From Flavobacterium sp. BFFFF1 (lineage in GTDB: Bacteria; Bacteroidota; Bacteroidia; Flavobacteriales; Flavobacteriaceae): DNA of 64,000 nucleotides. The position numbers and the translations under genes were made by a program. The notes beneath the pieces are model-generated. The model searched no databases. It was not told where the DNA came from and worked only from the letters and a program-made list of their open reading frames with translations. The DNA is taken from NCBI RefSeq assembly GCF_002256285.1, contig NZ_NKJE01000010.1:62001-126000 (forward strand), given 5' to 3'. This document shows positions 38,211 through 47,119 of this stretch, piece by piece (the first letter of the stretch is position 1; every line of letters begins with the position of its first letter).

Positions 38211-39525
38211 AATACTCCAATTTATAAACCTAAACCGCGGCGAAGAGGACCGTCAAAAGGTCGTGGAAAATGTAGTGTCCAATATTTCCTTCCGTGGCTC
38301 CAACCTCTGGGTGTTGGCCTGCGCCATCGTTGTCGCTTCCATTGGCCTCAATGTCAATTCCACGGCAGTGATTATCGGCGCGATGCTGATTTCCCCATTA
38401 ATGGGTCCCATCGTCGGGGCAGGCTTCGGACTGGGGATGTACGATTTTTCGCTGCTGCGCAAGTCATTAAAAAATCTCCTGATCGCCACCGTGGTGAGCC
38501 TGACCGTTTCAACGATTTACTTTTACCTGAGTCCGTTTAAGGAAACACAAACTGAATTGCTTGCAAGGACCGCGCCGAATATTTACGACATCCTCATCGC
38601 CTTCTTCGGCGGGTTGGTCGGTGTCATCGCCATCACCAGGGTCGAAAAGGGAAACCCTATACCCGGGGTAGCCATCGCCACTGCGTTAATGCCCCCGCTT
38701 TGTACCGCCGGATATGGTTTGGCAATTGGTAATTTTAAGTTCTTTTTCGGAGCCTTATACCTTTATTCGATCAATTGCGTATTCATCTGCATCGCAACCT
38801 TCCTGATAGTCAAGTATCTGAAGTACCCGCCAGTGGAGCAGCTCGACGCCCGCCGGCAGCGTCAGGTGAAATATGTGATGACCTTCCTGATTGCCGTGAT
38901 GCTGCTGCCCAGCATTTGGTTTGCATTCCGCCTGTATGAAGAAAAGAAATACAACCAAAAGGTGGACCAGTTCATCGAAAAAGAATTTGATGCCAGGGGT
39001 TATACGGTGTTGTATAGGAAAACACGCTACCTCGCCAATCCACATACCATAGAACTGGCCTTCCTTTCGCATAAATTCAGTGAGGACGAAGTGGCACAGC
39101 TCACCAGCCGGATGCGGGCGTATGGCATCGAAAATTCAGTGCTGCGAATCCGGCAGGATACCACCGATTTAAAAAGGGATATCCTCAATGAAATCGGAGC
39201 AGAGCGAAAAACGCTCAATCAGAAGGACGTAGCCATTGCCAATCTTCAGAAGCAATTGGCGTTGTCAGGGGTCGACAATTCCAAAGTATTACCTGAAGTA
39301 ACAATCCTGTTTCCCGGCATTACAAATATTTCCATAGCGAAACACCTGTTCAATGAAGGCACCGACAGCACAAAAACGGTTTATGTGATGTTGTATAAAA
39401 CAGGAAGAGACCTTGATAAGGCCGAAAAAGAAAGGCTGACTGCCTGGTTAAAGCAAAAATTTCAGGTAAAGGATTTTGAGATTTACGGGGAAACGTTGCC
39501 AGCAAGAGAAACGGGAAGGAAGTAG
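38203..39525 (+). CDS. DUF389 / TIGR00341 family membrane protein
   Basis: A 440-aa protein. The N-terminal half is the DUF389 membrane domain, with about six TM helices and the conserved phrases VIIGAMLISPLMGPIVGAG, GGLVGVIAITR and GVAIATALMPPLCTAGYG. A linker helix, a soluble C-terminal part with a coiled coil (about 325-350, ERKTLNQKDVAIANLQKQL) and an alpha/beta tail follow. The transport role of DUF389 proteins is not established. The 8-nt overlap with nhaA suggests a joint function in ion homeostasis (inference). The C-terminal extension of about 200 residues is longer than in minimal family members. Confidence 0.85.
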   Translation: MNKILQFINLNRGEEDRQKVVENVVSNISFRGSNLWVLACAIVVASIGLNVNSTAVIIGAMLISPLMGPIVGAGFGLGMYDFSLLRKSLKNLLIATVVSLTVSTIYFYLSPFKETQTELLARTAPNIYDILIAFFGGLVGVIAITRVEKGNPIPGVAIATALMPPLCTAGYGLAIGNFKFFFGALYLYSINCVFICIATFLIVKYLKYPPVEQLDARRQRQVKYVMTFLIAVMLLPSIWFAFRLYEEKKYNQKVDQFIEKEFDARGYTVLYRKTRYLANPHTIELAFLSHKFSEDEVAQLTSRMRAYGIENSVLRIRQDTTDLKRDILNEIGAERKTLNQKDVAIANLQKQLALSGVDNSKVLPEVTILFPGITNISIAKHLFNEGTDSTKTVYVMLYKTGRDLDKAEKERLTAWLKQKFQVKDFEIYGETLPARETGRK

Positions 39526-40018
39526 TGTGCAATGATGACCATCGGGTCCTGCAAATCAAAGGCAATTGCGTATTTGGCAGTAGTATGGCCTACAATTTTT
39601 ATCCGTTGTGTGAATAAAGGGATTGTGTAATATGCCACACCGCTTCTGAATATATTGCAGGTCTTAAATGGAAGTCCTTAAGATTTCGCCTTTTTTTTAA
39701 GCATTGTCCTAAATTGGAGTGTAATATGATGTAATTACCAATGAAAATATTAACAAAATATATGGAATTTCCGTATCGAAATGGTTCGGGAATTTTGTAG
39801 GGAATACTTCCATTATCCCCTTCCCATAAGGTAAAAATACAAATTTTCCGGAATGTAATCTTACGGGAAAACCAGACTTTTTCTTAAATTTATTTTGCAC
39901 ATTATTTTAGGACAACATCATTTTTTTTAAAGAATGTACAACCATCACGCCGATAAATGCATCATATGTTTAAAGTTCGTCCCTCACTCTCAAAGTTCAT
40001 AATCAAAACATTTTTTCA
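39526..40018. other. 493-bp AT-rich intergenic region, no gene seen
   Basis: No open frame with coding character on either strand. It holds homopolymer T tracts, an imperfect stem (TTTTCCG about 39844, CGGGAAAA about 39869) and TATGTTTA (about 39966), a one-mismatch -7 box upstream of the gene at 40019. Confidence 0.5.
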
Positions 40019-41359
40019 ATGAGGATATGTCTATTACTTTTTTCGGTTCTTATTGCGCAGCTTGCCATATGTCAAAATGGAAATAGTGGAGACACAACGC
40101 TTCATACCAGCCCATTCCTTACAGATTCCTCCATAAGCGCACTGGCAAAAAAAGCCTACCTGAATCAGCTGACCGCCGACGATTTCTATGATGTTCAGCC
40201 ATTGTATCGCGAAGCGAAATCCCTGGTTGCTGTGACCCTGGAGCCTTTAACTGTCGAGCGTGTACAGTTTAACCTCCGGGCGTTCCTCAACATCTGTAAA
40301 AGCGCGCCGTCCACACGCAAAGACTATTTCGGAACGGAACAGTATTACAGGCTGGCGCGGTATATTGAAAACCATGCCGTCGCAGTGGCCGCAGCTTTTG
40401 CTACTCCGGGATACCTTGATAAGGAAGATATGAAAACAATTGCCGCCATGACAGTGCAAGGATTGATCCTTTACCGGAGAGGCTATGATATGAATTTAAA
40501 AATCGGGACATTCATGGAGCGGATCAATGCTTACGTCAAAGGCAGCAGCGATGCGAATAAAAAGGCCATCACGCAGTTTTCACAATATTTGAAAAAGGCA
40601 CCGGCGATTAAAGAATCGGATTTTGTAGCCGATGACAACCCCTGGGAAACGTTTGACCTGGATTGGCTAAAGCATATGGAGCTGAACAAACGGTTTAAAA
40701 ATGTGCCCAGGCTTAAGGACTTAAAGTATGAGGAGGGTTCTGAATTCACCGAAAATGGGGGAGGATCTGGTGATCGCATGATCGAAAGAAGCATTGGGGA
40801 TACTACGATGTATTATTATTTTTCATCGAAATCGGAGACGGCCTACCGGGTTAACATGAATGTTCGGGGCCGGGATTTGATTCCCGGTACCGAGGACAAA
40901 TACCGTATCGATTGCGAAGGGAATGTAGAGTATTTTCCGGACGGGAAATTAAAGCAGTTTACGCTACAGGGCTCCACGGTGATCAGTGACTCATTGGAGG
41001 TAAACTACCTGGATTTTATTTCCATTGACCGTACGGCGAAAGGAAATCCCGTCGATCACAGCTGCAATGATTTTAAACAGGATACTAAAGCCATCGTCTA
41101 CATTGCGAAAGAGATCTTTCCAAAACCGCCCGTCGCTATCCAGGGTTCCAAATCCCGGTACATCATCATCAATCCCGTTATTGCTAAGGGAAGAAAATAT
41201 TGGGTGGTAACCTATTACTGGAATCAGGACGTCATAAAATACCTGGCTGTAGACGACGATACTTTGGAAAAGTACGAAATTCCGAAGGAAGTATTTTTTA
41301 AATACAGAAATTGGCAGGACAATGAATTTTACAAGATGTCTCACAATTCCAATCTTTGA
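40019..41359 (+). CDS. Exported protein of unknown function
   Basis: A 446-aa protein with a signal peptide (MRICLLLFSVLIAQLAICQNG). The first about 190 residues are helical (SALAKKAYLNQLTADDFYDVQPLYREAK). After a Pro/Asp-rich linker (DNPWETFDLDWLKH) the second half is beta-rich, with YYFSSKSETAYRVNMNV and a lipid- or ligand-carrier-like series of strands. No Cys, lipobox, T9SS domain or catalytic motif is seen. It is probably periplasmic. It is 20 nt upstream of a second exported protein and probably shares its transcript. I do not recognise a family. Confidence 0.7.
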   Translation: MRICLLLFSVLIAQLAICQNGNSGDTTLHTSPFLTDSSISALAKKAYLNQLTADDFYDVQPLYREAKSLVAVTLEPLTVERVQFNLRAFLNICKSAPSTRKDYFGTEQYYRLARYIENHAVAVAAAFATPGYLDKEDMKTIAAMTVQGLILYRRGYDMNLKIGTFMERINAYVKGSSDANKKAITQFSQYLKKAPAIKESDFVADDNPWETFDLDWLKHMELNKRFKNVPRLKDLKYEEGSEFTENGGGSGDRMIERSIGDTTMYYYFSSKSETAYRVNMNVRGRDLIPGTEDKYRIDCEGNVEYFPDGKLKQFTLQGSTVISDSLEVNYLDFISIDRTAKGNPVDHSCNDFKQDTKAIVYIAKEIFPKPPVAIQGSKSRYIIINPVIAKGRKYWVVTYYWNQDVIKYLAVDDDTLEKYEIPKEVFFKYRNWQDNEFYKMSHNSNL

Positions 41360-41379
41360 ATGATTACTAATTTACACAA

Positions 41380-42354
41380 ATGATAAGTGCCACCCCAAAT
41401 ACAAGCATCCGCAGGATCCTCAAAATCCTTATTTTCAGCCTGCTCCTGATCGGCAGCGCATCAGCACAGCCCAGAATCGCATTCGACACCCTCGAGTATA
41501 CCATGGCACCCGTTAAGAAAGGCGCACCGGCATCTCTAAATATCCCGTTCAGGAACACCGGCGACCAGCCATTGATCATCACCAGCGCACGGGGGCAGGG
41601 AGCACCGTCGATAAGCAGGCCGCTCGATCCCATCCCACCAAATGGGGAAGGGGTGCTGCTGTTTAAAATGCCGACAGATTTCGCGGGTACTACCCGACAG
41701 ACCGTCATGGTGGGGACGAATATCGATGATAAGATCATTGTGCTTTCGATAAAAGTTACGGTTTATGATGTAGAGAAAAGGCGTGTCTCCGGCGTGGTTA
41801 CTGATAGCCTAACGGGACTGCCGATGATGAACGTATGGGTTTCTGTTTTAACCGACCGGACCCGGTATGCAGAAACGGATCCAGATGGCAATTACACCAT
41901 CATGGCTGCACCTGACGAGTCCCTGATGTTCCGGTTGGAAGGCATGAAAGGCAAAATCGTAAAAGCCGATCAAGTGGAGGTCAATGCCGCATTGCAGGAC
42001 AGTGGGTTAGGATTCAGAGCGCGTGAAAAAATGAAATCGGATGTGGCGCTGAGACATACAAAAGTCAGTGTGAAAGACTTAAACAACGCCAACAATCCAA
42101 GGTATCAATTTAAGCGAAGTAGTACAACCAATGTCTACGTATTATACATTTCGGCGACGCCAGCGTTGAGTGATGTAGACGTTTCCTTTCAGCAAACCTA
42201 TAAAATTGTCTACAATCCCTATGCAGACCATAAGCCACAATACTTACGCCGATACAATAGGCTGGTCTTTAAATACCTGTCAAAAAAATATGGCAAAGCC
42301 TGGCAGGAACACGTCAGGAAAGATGCTATTGGTTTGGATGATTTTTTGAAATAA
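41380..42354 (+). CDS. Exported protein with DUF1573-like and carboxypeptidase-regulatory-like domains
   Basis: A 324-aa protein. After a signal peptide (about 1-28, SLLLIGSASAQ), residues 30-125 look like a DUF1573 Ig-like domain: DTLEYTMAPVKKGAPASLNIPFRNTGDQPLIITSARG and the PNGEGVLLFKM strand. Residues 130-200 are a CarboxypepD_reg/Spy-type beta-sandwich (VSGVVTDSLTGLPMMNVWVSV, ETDPDGNYTIMA). The C-terminal about 120 residues are of unknown fold with a basic end. The combination suggests a periplasmic or surface beta-sandwich binding protein. It probably forms an operon with the preceding gene. Confidence 0.72.
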   Translation: MISATPNTSIRRILKILIFSLLLIGSASAQPRIAFDTLEYTMAPVKKGAPASLNIPFRNTGDQPLIITSARGQGAPSISRPLDPIPPNGEGVLLFKMPTDFAGTTRQTVMVGTNIDDKIIVLSIKVTVYDVEKRRVSGVVTDSLTGLPMMNVWVSVLTDRTRYAETDPDGNYTIMAAPDESLMFRLEGMKGKIVKADQVEVNAALQDSGLGFRAREKMKSDVALRHTKVSVKDLNNANNPRYQFKRSSTTNVYVLYISATPALSDVDVSFQQTYKIVYNPYADHKPQYLRRYNRLVFKYLSKKYGKAWQEHVRKDAIGLDDFLK

Positions 42355-42473
42355 GTCAAACATTTTTCCTACGGTGAATGTGAGGAGGCACGCTGAAGCC
42401 GCTTTGCAGTTCCCACTTCAACTATAACCAACCCACGATAGCGGAAAGCAGGCGCATTACTGGTTTACCCCAG

Positions 42474-42842
42474 CTATTCACTTTGTCCGGCTGCCACACC
42501 GGCACGGCGGCGGTGTTCCATACCCCATTTCCGCAGTTCGATGATCACCGGGTCGAGCGACTGCCCGTATTCGGTGAGCGAATATTCCACCACCACCGGG
42601 ATGCTGTCATGTACCGTACGTTTGACCAGCCCGTTGACCTCCATATCCCGAAGTTCCTTCGACAACATCCTGTCCGTGATCTTTGGGATCTCCCTGGCCA
42701 TTTCTGAAAACCGCTTGCTGCCAAACGACAGCGCAATAATAATCGGCAGCTTCCACTTGCCCTGCAGTACTTCGAGCGCATCATGCACCGGGCGTATCAA
42801 AGACTGGCATTCCGTGCGGTTTCTTTCAGGTTTGTCCATCAT
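42474..42842 (-). CDS. HxlR-family winged-helix transcriptional regulator
   Basis: A 122-aa DNA-binding protein. The N-terminal Cys-containing segment (ECQSLIRPVHDALEVLQGKWKLPII) and the wing (RFSEMAREIPKITDRMLSKELRDMEVNGLVKRTVHDSIPVVVEYSLTEYG) are diagnostic of HxlR/MarR-like regulators. The single Cys near residue 13 could be a redox or electrophile sensor, as in HypR/YodB-type members. It is divergent from azoR with a shared promoter-operator region (42863-42932), the standard arrangement for such regulators with quinone or azo-compound reductases. It probably represses both genes. Confidence 0.9.
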   Translation of the reverse strand: MMDKPERNRTECQSLIRPVHDALEVLQGKWKLPIIIALSFGSKRFSEMAREIPKITDRMLSKELRDMEVNGLVKRTVHDSIPVVVEYSLTEYGQSLDPVIIELRKWGMEHRRRAGVAAGQSE

Positions 42843-42873
42843 AGCTGTAGGTTTTTTGGATCACTATATCAGA

Positions 42874-42914
42874 GTATAGCACTATACAACGGTATAGTAC
42901 TTCCTTTTGTATAG
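42874..42914. promoter_or_regulatory. Candidate HxlR operator: repeated GTATAG half-sites
   Basis: The palindrome GTATAG-CA-CTATAC occupies 42874-42887. Further GTATAG half-sites start at 42892 and 42909, spaced 17-18 bp, about one and a half helical turns. The array lies between the divergent genes and runs up to both candidate -7 boxes. Confidence 0.6.
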
Positions 42915-42922
42915 CAAAGGTA
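42915..42922 (-). promoter_or_regulatory. Candidate -7 box for the HxlR gene
   Basis: Reads TACCTTTG on the minus strand, an exact TAnnTTTG match. CAAA at 42939 could be the complement of a -33 TTTG (16-bp spacer). It abuts the azoR -7 box on the other strand. Confidence 0.5.
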
Positions 42923-42924
42923 TG

Positions 42925-42932
42925 TAATTTTG
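42925..42932 (+). promoter_or_regulatory. Candidate -7 box for azoR
   Basis: TAATTTTG, an exact TAnnTTTG match, with TTTG (42906) 15 bp upstream. A GTATAG half-site lies inside the promoter, so repressor binding would block it. The leader to the ATG at 42993 is about 50 nt. Confidence 0.55.
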
Positions 42933-42992
42933 TATCGACAAAACAAGCAAAATTGTCGGCATAACGCCGGAAACGGCATCACATTTAAAACC

Positions 42993-43589
42993 ATGAAAAA
43001 AATATTGATTATTATTTCCAGCCCAAGAGGTGCGGAATCCACCAGTACCCAATTGTCTATGAGCATTGCCGCGCGCCTTGAGGACGAAAATCCCGGCAGC
43101 GTAGTGACGGTGCGCGACCTGTCCCAAAACCCTTTGCCCCATTTAGACGATACGCTGCTTGCCGCATTGTTTACCCCGGCAGACATCCACAGCGAGGCAC
43201 AACGGGCTGCCATCGCAAAATCCGATGCGGCCATCGCCGAACTCAGCGAAGCCGATTTTGTCGTGATCGGCATCCCGATGTACAATTTCGGAATTCCATC
43301 CACGGTAAAAGCATGGATCGACCACGTGTTTCGGGCCGGTGTAACCTTCAGTTACGGTCCCAACGGCCCAATCGGTTTGCTCGGCGACAAGAAGATCTAC
43401 CTGGCCATTGCCTCGGGCGGTATCTATGCCGAAGGGGCGATGTCAGCCTATGATTTCACCGATCCTTACCTGCGCAAGGCCCTTGGTTTCATCGGCCTCA
43501 CCGACATCACGACGTTCCGTGCCGAAGGCCTCAAAATGCCCGATGGCGACAAAGTCCTGCAAAACGTCATTGACACCATGGTCGTGTAA
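42993..43589 (+). CDS. azoR: FMN-dependent NADH:quinone/azo oxidoreductase (AzoR)
   Basis: A 198-aa flavodoxin-fold enzyme that uses NADH and FMN to reduce azo bonds and quinones. ATG 42993 (MKKILIIISSPRGAESTSTQ) gives the family N-terminus with the FMN phosphate loop SPRGxxSxS. An upstream in-frame TTG at 42930 is rejected. PMYNFGIPSTVKAWIDHVFRAG and FSYGPNGPIGLLGDK are strongly conserved in AzoR/AcpD, and ASGGIY binds the isoalloxazine. It is controlled with its divergent HxlR regulator. The coding sequence is visibly GC-richer than nearby genes. Confidence 0.93.
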   Translation: MKKILIIISSPRGAESTSTQLSMSIAARLEDENPGSVVTVRDLSQNPLPHLDDTLLAALFTPADIHSEAQRAAIAKSDAAIAELSEADFVVIGIPMYNFGIPSTVKAWIDHVFRAGVTFSYGPNGPIGLLGDKKIYLAIASGGIYAEGAMSAYDFTDPYLRKALGFIGLTDITTFRAEGLKMPDGDKVLQNVIDTMVV

Positions 43590-43610
43590 GTCTCGTTGGT
43601 TTTCATAAGC

Positions 43611-43656
43611 AGCCACAGCGTACCGTATTATTGCGGTGCGTTGTGGCTGTTTTTTT
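43611..43656 (+). terminator. Strong rho-independent terminator of azoR
   Basis: A 15-bp stem (AGCCACAGCGTACCG with CGGTGCGTTGTGGCT, two G-T wobbles) and an 8-nt loop, then a run of seven T. Confidence 0.85.
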
Positions 43657-43807
43657 ACATGTTATTTTAGTTTTTGGTTACAACCGTGAGTGAACATGTG
43701 CGCTGCGTTATTAGCACCGGAATTGAATGCGCGATAATCGAGCGTTTACATCCGGCCGATACATGGTTTTCGGTTACGCCATAGGGTGTTTCCTTCCGCC
43801 GCTGTCG

Positions 43808-43827
43808 ATTCATTCAGATGAGTGAAT
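43808..43827. terminator. Weak hairpin downstream of the DUF4249 gene
   Basis: ATTCATTC pairs with GAGTGAAT (one wobble) around a 4-nt loop, about 40 nt past the stop codon of the minus-strand gene. No T-run, so weak. Confidence 0.3.
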
Positions 43828-43864
43828 ACACCCATAGCCTTTAAGCCAAATAGCATGGCCAGTA

Positions 43865-44650
43865 TTACGGTATTGTGACGCTTTGAGTTTGCCTATTCTG
43901 TGCTGAAAAATAACCAAGAATATTACCGGATATATTCGAGTTAGGGTTGTTAGGGGTATTCTGGCTATCAGCATTTTGCTCTAAAACATAAAAATAATCA
44001 TAACAATTTTTGTCAATTCCGATCAAATCTAAATCTACTGTCGAACCAGATTTTATGGTATTGTTTTCGTCAGTGCTTGAAATACCGAACGTATTTATCT
44101 GGCCATTGATGAGGTTGTCGTCAAGTGTAAAAAAGCCTTTATCTTTAATGCCGTTGACCACCAAATCAAACCTGTAGAAATTTTTTTCATCAGCGGGGTC
44201 GATGAATTTAGGCGTTACGACATAGTTGGTCTCTTCTCCCGGGGGATTAAAGCTATTTTCCTCATACGCTAAACCGTCTAATGGAACAACCAATGGCATG
44301 GTGCTTGTCGCAAAATATGCGATGTTGTTAATCGTCACTAAAAGGGTATAGGTGTGTCCTGGAATACCCTGGAAATTTTCTGCAGTATAGGTGCCAGGGC
44401 TCGTCTCAGTAAATGCGACAGGGCTGTTGCCACCATCTGTAACCGTTACGGTGGCTCCGGATATTGCAGGATAGGGTGCTGCATCATAAAAGTCAACAGA
44501 TTTGCTGATACGGACCGTTTGTGTCGTTGCGCTATTTGTAATAACCCCTTCAATAACATACTGGCTTTGCATTGGATCCAGTGATAATGTAATTTCTTTC
44601 TCACAGGATATCAAACAAAAAAGCACACTTAGTAAAAGATATTTTTTCAT
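43865..44650 (-). CDS. DUF4249 outer-membrane lipoprotein, partner of the adjacent TonB receptor
   Basis: A 261-aa lipoprotein (MKKYLLLSVLFCLISCEKE, lipobox Cys at about 16). The DUF4249 pattern is visible: YVIEGVITNSATTQTVRISKS, then an Ig-like strand (SGATVTVTDGGNSPVAFTETSPGTYTA). DUF4249 genes regularly sit just after TonB receptors, as here (4 nt apart), in the position a SusD-like protein would occupy. It is therefore probably a surface-exposed substrate-binding partner. The ligand is unknown. Confidence 0.87.
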   Translation of the reverse strand: MKKYLLLSVLFCLISCEKEITLSLDPMQSQYVIEGVITNSATTQTVRISKSVDFYDAAPYPAISGATVTVTDGGNSPVAFTETSPGTYTAENFQGIPGHTYTLLVTINNIAYFATSTMPLVVPLDGLAYEENSFNPPGEETNYVVTPKFIDPADEKNFYRFDLVVNGIKDKGFFTLDDNLINGQINTFGISSTDENNTIKSGSTVDLDLIGIDKNCYDYFYVLEQNADSQNTPNNPNSNISGNILGYFSAQNRQTQSVTIP

Positions 44651-44654
44651 AAGA

Positions 44655-46967
44655 TCAAAAGCTAAAATTGTAGGTCACACTTGGAATAAACTTAAATAGT
44701 GCTGTTTGGACTGCACGTGTTTGCGCCGGATTATCTGGATCATCTTCAAAATCGATAAGGTATGCGTTTTCCCGGCCATAAGCATTGTAAAGACTGAAGT
44801 TGAGACTGCTATTGTATTCTTTAGATGATCGTAATTTTAATGTAGCGCTTAAGTCCAGGCGATGGTAATCTGGCATTCTGTCCTGATTTCGCCCGTTGTA
44901 ATAGAAGACGGTCGAGCCATTAATCTCATATTTTCCGCTCGGAAATGTTACTGCATTCCCCGTATTGTAAACGAATAAAGCGGAGAATGTCCACTTGTCG
45001 TTAAACTCATACGTGCTGACAAGTGATAGGTCGTGGGTGCGGTCTTGTCTTGCGTTATACCACCGATCGTTATTGATTCCATCAATTTGCTTTTCGGTTT
45101 TTGATAGGGTATAGCTGAGCCAGCCTGTAAATTTCCCCTTGTTTTTCTTTATTTGCATTTCAAACCCATACGCCCTTCCCTTCCCATAAAGTAGTTCGCT
45201 TTCCAAATCTGGTGCGGTATTAATATTGGCCCCATTTTTATAATCTATTTGGTTCGTAAGCTTTTTGTAATAAGCCTCCGTATTGAGTTCATAGTTTCCA
45301 TTTCCGAAGTACCGAAAGTATCCTGCTGAAAATTGATGGCTGATTTCAGGTTTAACGTTGAACGTACTTCCTATCCATTGATCCGAAGGGCGTCCGGAAG
45401 TAGAATTGCTTAAAAGGTGCAGGTTTTGTGTGTTCTTCGCATAGGCTAATTTGATGCTCGAATGCTGTGACAAATTAAAGTTAACGGAAAGGCGCGGCTC
45501 AAGATTGGAGTAAGTTTTACCGATTTCCCCTTTTTCTAGTTCTACAGACCCTGTTTTAACGCCAGCGGAATAGTAATTATAAAGCCCGGAACCCATAATG
45601 CTGAAGGCGCTGTATCGAACGCCGTATTCGGTCTTCATCCAATCAAAGACCTGATATTCATGCGATAGGTATAAGGCATTTTCGATGTTTTTCCTTATGG
45701 TTTTTGCAGAGACGTCCTGACTGATCTGGTCGCCCGAAACACGTGTGGGGTCAATGTTGTGAAATATGGTGTTAAAGCCGAATCGAAGCTTATTCCGGGT
45801 ATTGAAATACCATTGATAGTCCTGTTTTAAATTATAGTCTTCCAATGTTGAGCCAAAGTCGACATCACTTCCGGAATTGATGGAAACGTTGTAGGAGTAT
45901 TTACTGTAAATCAGTGATGTGTTTACAAAGACTTTTGGACTCAGAATACTGTTCAGCCGAAATGTTGCGGTTGCATTTCCCCAATCGATGCCAAACCCTG
46001 TTCCTATACCCAGTACATCCCGACCAAAATAGGCGGAAAGGTAGGCTTTGTTTTTTGCGTTAATTTCATAGTTCGCCTTAAAATTCAGATCATAAAAGTA
46101 AATTTGGTTGTCCTTAAAATCCTTTGATGCCTTTAAAAACAGATCGGCATAAGTCCTTCGTGCAGAAATTAAAAAGGATGATTTATTTTTTTGGATAGGG
46201 GCAGCGATATTAATTCGGCTACTGATCAAGCCAAGTCCCCCACTGTAAGTAGCTTCCTGATTCCCCCCATCTTTCATAACGACATCGAGAACAGATGAAA
46301 GTCTCCCACCATATTGTGCAGGTGGATTTCCTTTGATTAATGTAGCAGATTTTAACGCATCACTGTTAAAAGTACTGAAAAAGCCCAGTAGGTGTGACGC
46401 ATTGTAAACTGGCGCTTCGTCAAGTAAAATCAGATTTTGATCAAATCCGCCCCCACGTACAGAAAAGCCAATTCCTGCTTCACCATTTGATTTTACGCCG
46501 GGCAAAAGCTGTATGGTCTTAAGGATATCTTTTTCACCGAATATCACCGGCAGATTTTCTATGTCTTTGATGTTTATCCTTTCGGACCCAATGGAGGTAG
46601 ACTTGGTCTTATCATTTTTATTAGTACTTATTACCACCTCGCTGAGTGTACTATTATCCGTTAGGACAACATTCAATACTGTATTCCCGTTTAGCGCAAT
46701 ATCGGTTCCATATTCGATATATCCAACGTAGCTGAATCTTAACTCATACGTTCCTTTCGCAAGGGTTATGGAATAGAATCCATATTCATTCGTAGATGCG
46801 CGAATGGATTTCCCTTCCCCGATAACTAAAATATTACAACCCAGCAGCGTCTCTCCATTAGACGCGTCGGTAACTTTCCCATTTATTGTAAACGTTTGAG
46901 CAAGCGCTGCATTTACGAAGAAAAGAAAAACTAAAGCGGTTTTTTCTATTAATGTAAGATGTGTCAT
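44655..46967 (-). CDS. TonB-dependent receptor with carboxypeptidase-regulatory-like domain
   Basis: A 770-aa outer-membrane receptor. The signal peptide is VFLFFVNAALAQ. A CarboxypepD_reg domain (about 26-110, INGKVTDASNGETLLGCNILV) leads into a plug (about 115-230, NLPVIFGEKDILKTIQLLPGV, then SVRGGGFDQNLILLDEAPVYNASHLLGF) and a barrel ending VTYNFSF. It forms a two-gene unit with the DUF4249 lipoprotein. An inverted repeat (47035-47067) in the upstream gap and a regulator gene immediately upstream suggest dedicated control. Confidence 0.9.
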   Translation of the reverse strand: MTHLTLIEKTALVFLFFVNAALAQTFTINGKVTDASNGETLLGCNILVIGEGKSIRASTNEYGFYSITLAKGTYELRFSYVGYIEYGTDIALNGNTVLNVVLTDNSTLSEVVISTNKNDKTKSTSIGSERINIKDIENLPVIFGEKDILKTIQLLPGVKSNGEAGIGFSVRGGGFDQNLILLDEAPVYNASHLLGFFSTFNSDALKSATLIKGNPPAQYGGRLSSVLDVVMKDGGNQEATYSGGLGLISSRINIAAPIQKNKSSFLISARRTYADLFLKASKDFKDNQIYFYDLNFKANYEINAKNKAYLSAYFGRDVLGIGTGFGIDWGNATATFRLNSILSPKVFVNTSLIYSKYSYNVSINSGSDVDFGSTLEDYNLKQDYQWYFNTRNKLRFGFNTIFHNIDPTRVSGDQISQDVSAKTIRKNIENALYLSHEYQVFDWMKTEYGVRYSAFSIMGSGLYNYYSAGVKTGSVELEKGEIGKTYSNLEPRLSVNFNLSQHSSIKLAYAKNTQNLHLLSNSTSGRPSDQWIGSTFNVKPEISHQFSAGYFRYFGNGNYELNTEAYYKKLTNQIDYKNGANINTAPDLESELLYGKGRAYGFEMQIKKNKGKFTGWLSYTLSKTEKQIDGINNDRWYNARQDRTHDLSLVSTYEFNDKWTFSALFVYNTGNAVTFPSGKYEINGSTVFYYNGRNQDRMPDYHRLDLSATLKLRSSKEYNSSLNFSLYNAYGRENAYLIDFEDDPDNPAQTRAVQTALFKFIPSVTYNFSF

Positions 46968-47034
46968 ATGAGGTGTTTCCAGGTGCCTGGATTTTAATTG
47001 CTATTATTGCGTGGTTCACTGCGGCAAAATACCA

Positions 47035-47067
47035 GGTATAATTTCAGATAAAAAAAACCATTATACC
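47035..47067. promoter_or_regulatory. 8-bp inverted repeat upstream of the TonB/DUF4249 unit (candidate operator)
   Basis: GGTATAAT (47035-47042) and ATTATACC (47060-47067) are perfect inverted copies about 70-100 bp upstream of the receptor start and about 55 bp downstream of the winged-helix regulator gene. Confidence 0.45.
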
Positions 47068-47119
47068 GATAGGCTGTTTGTTCGCATGACAGCCCGATTT
47101 TTATAGACAATTGCGAATA

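Noticed and set aside
39709-39900. 63-aa minus-strand frame in the 493-bp gap
   Set aside because: AT-rich with no supporting feature. Start and composition do not suggest coding.
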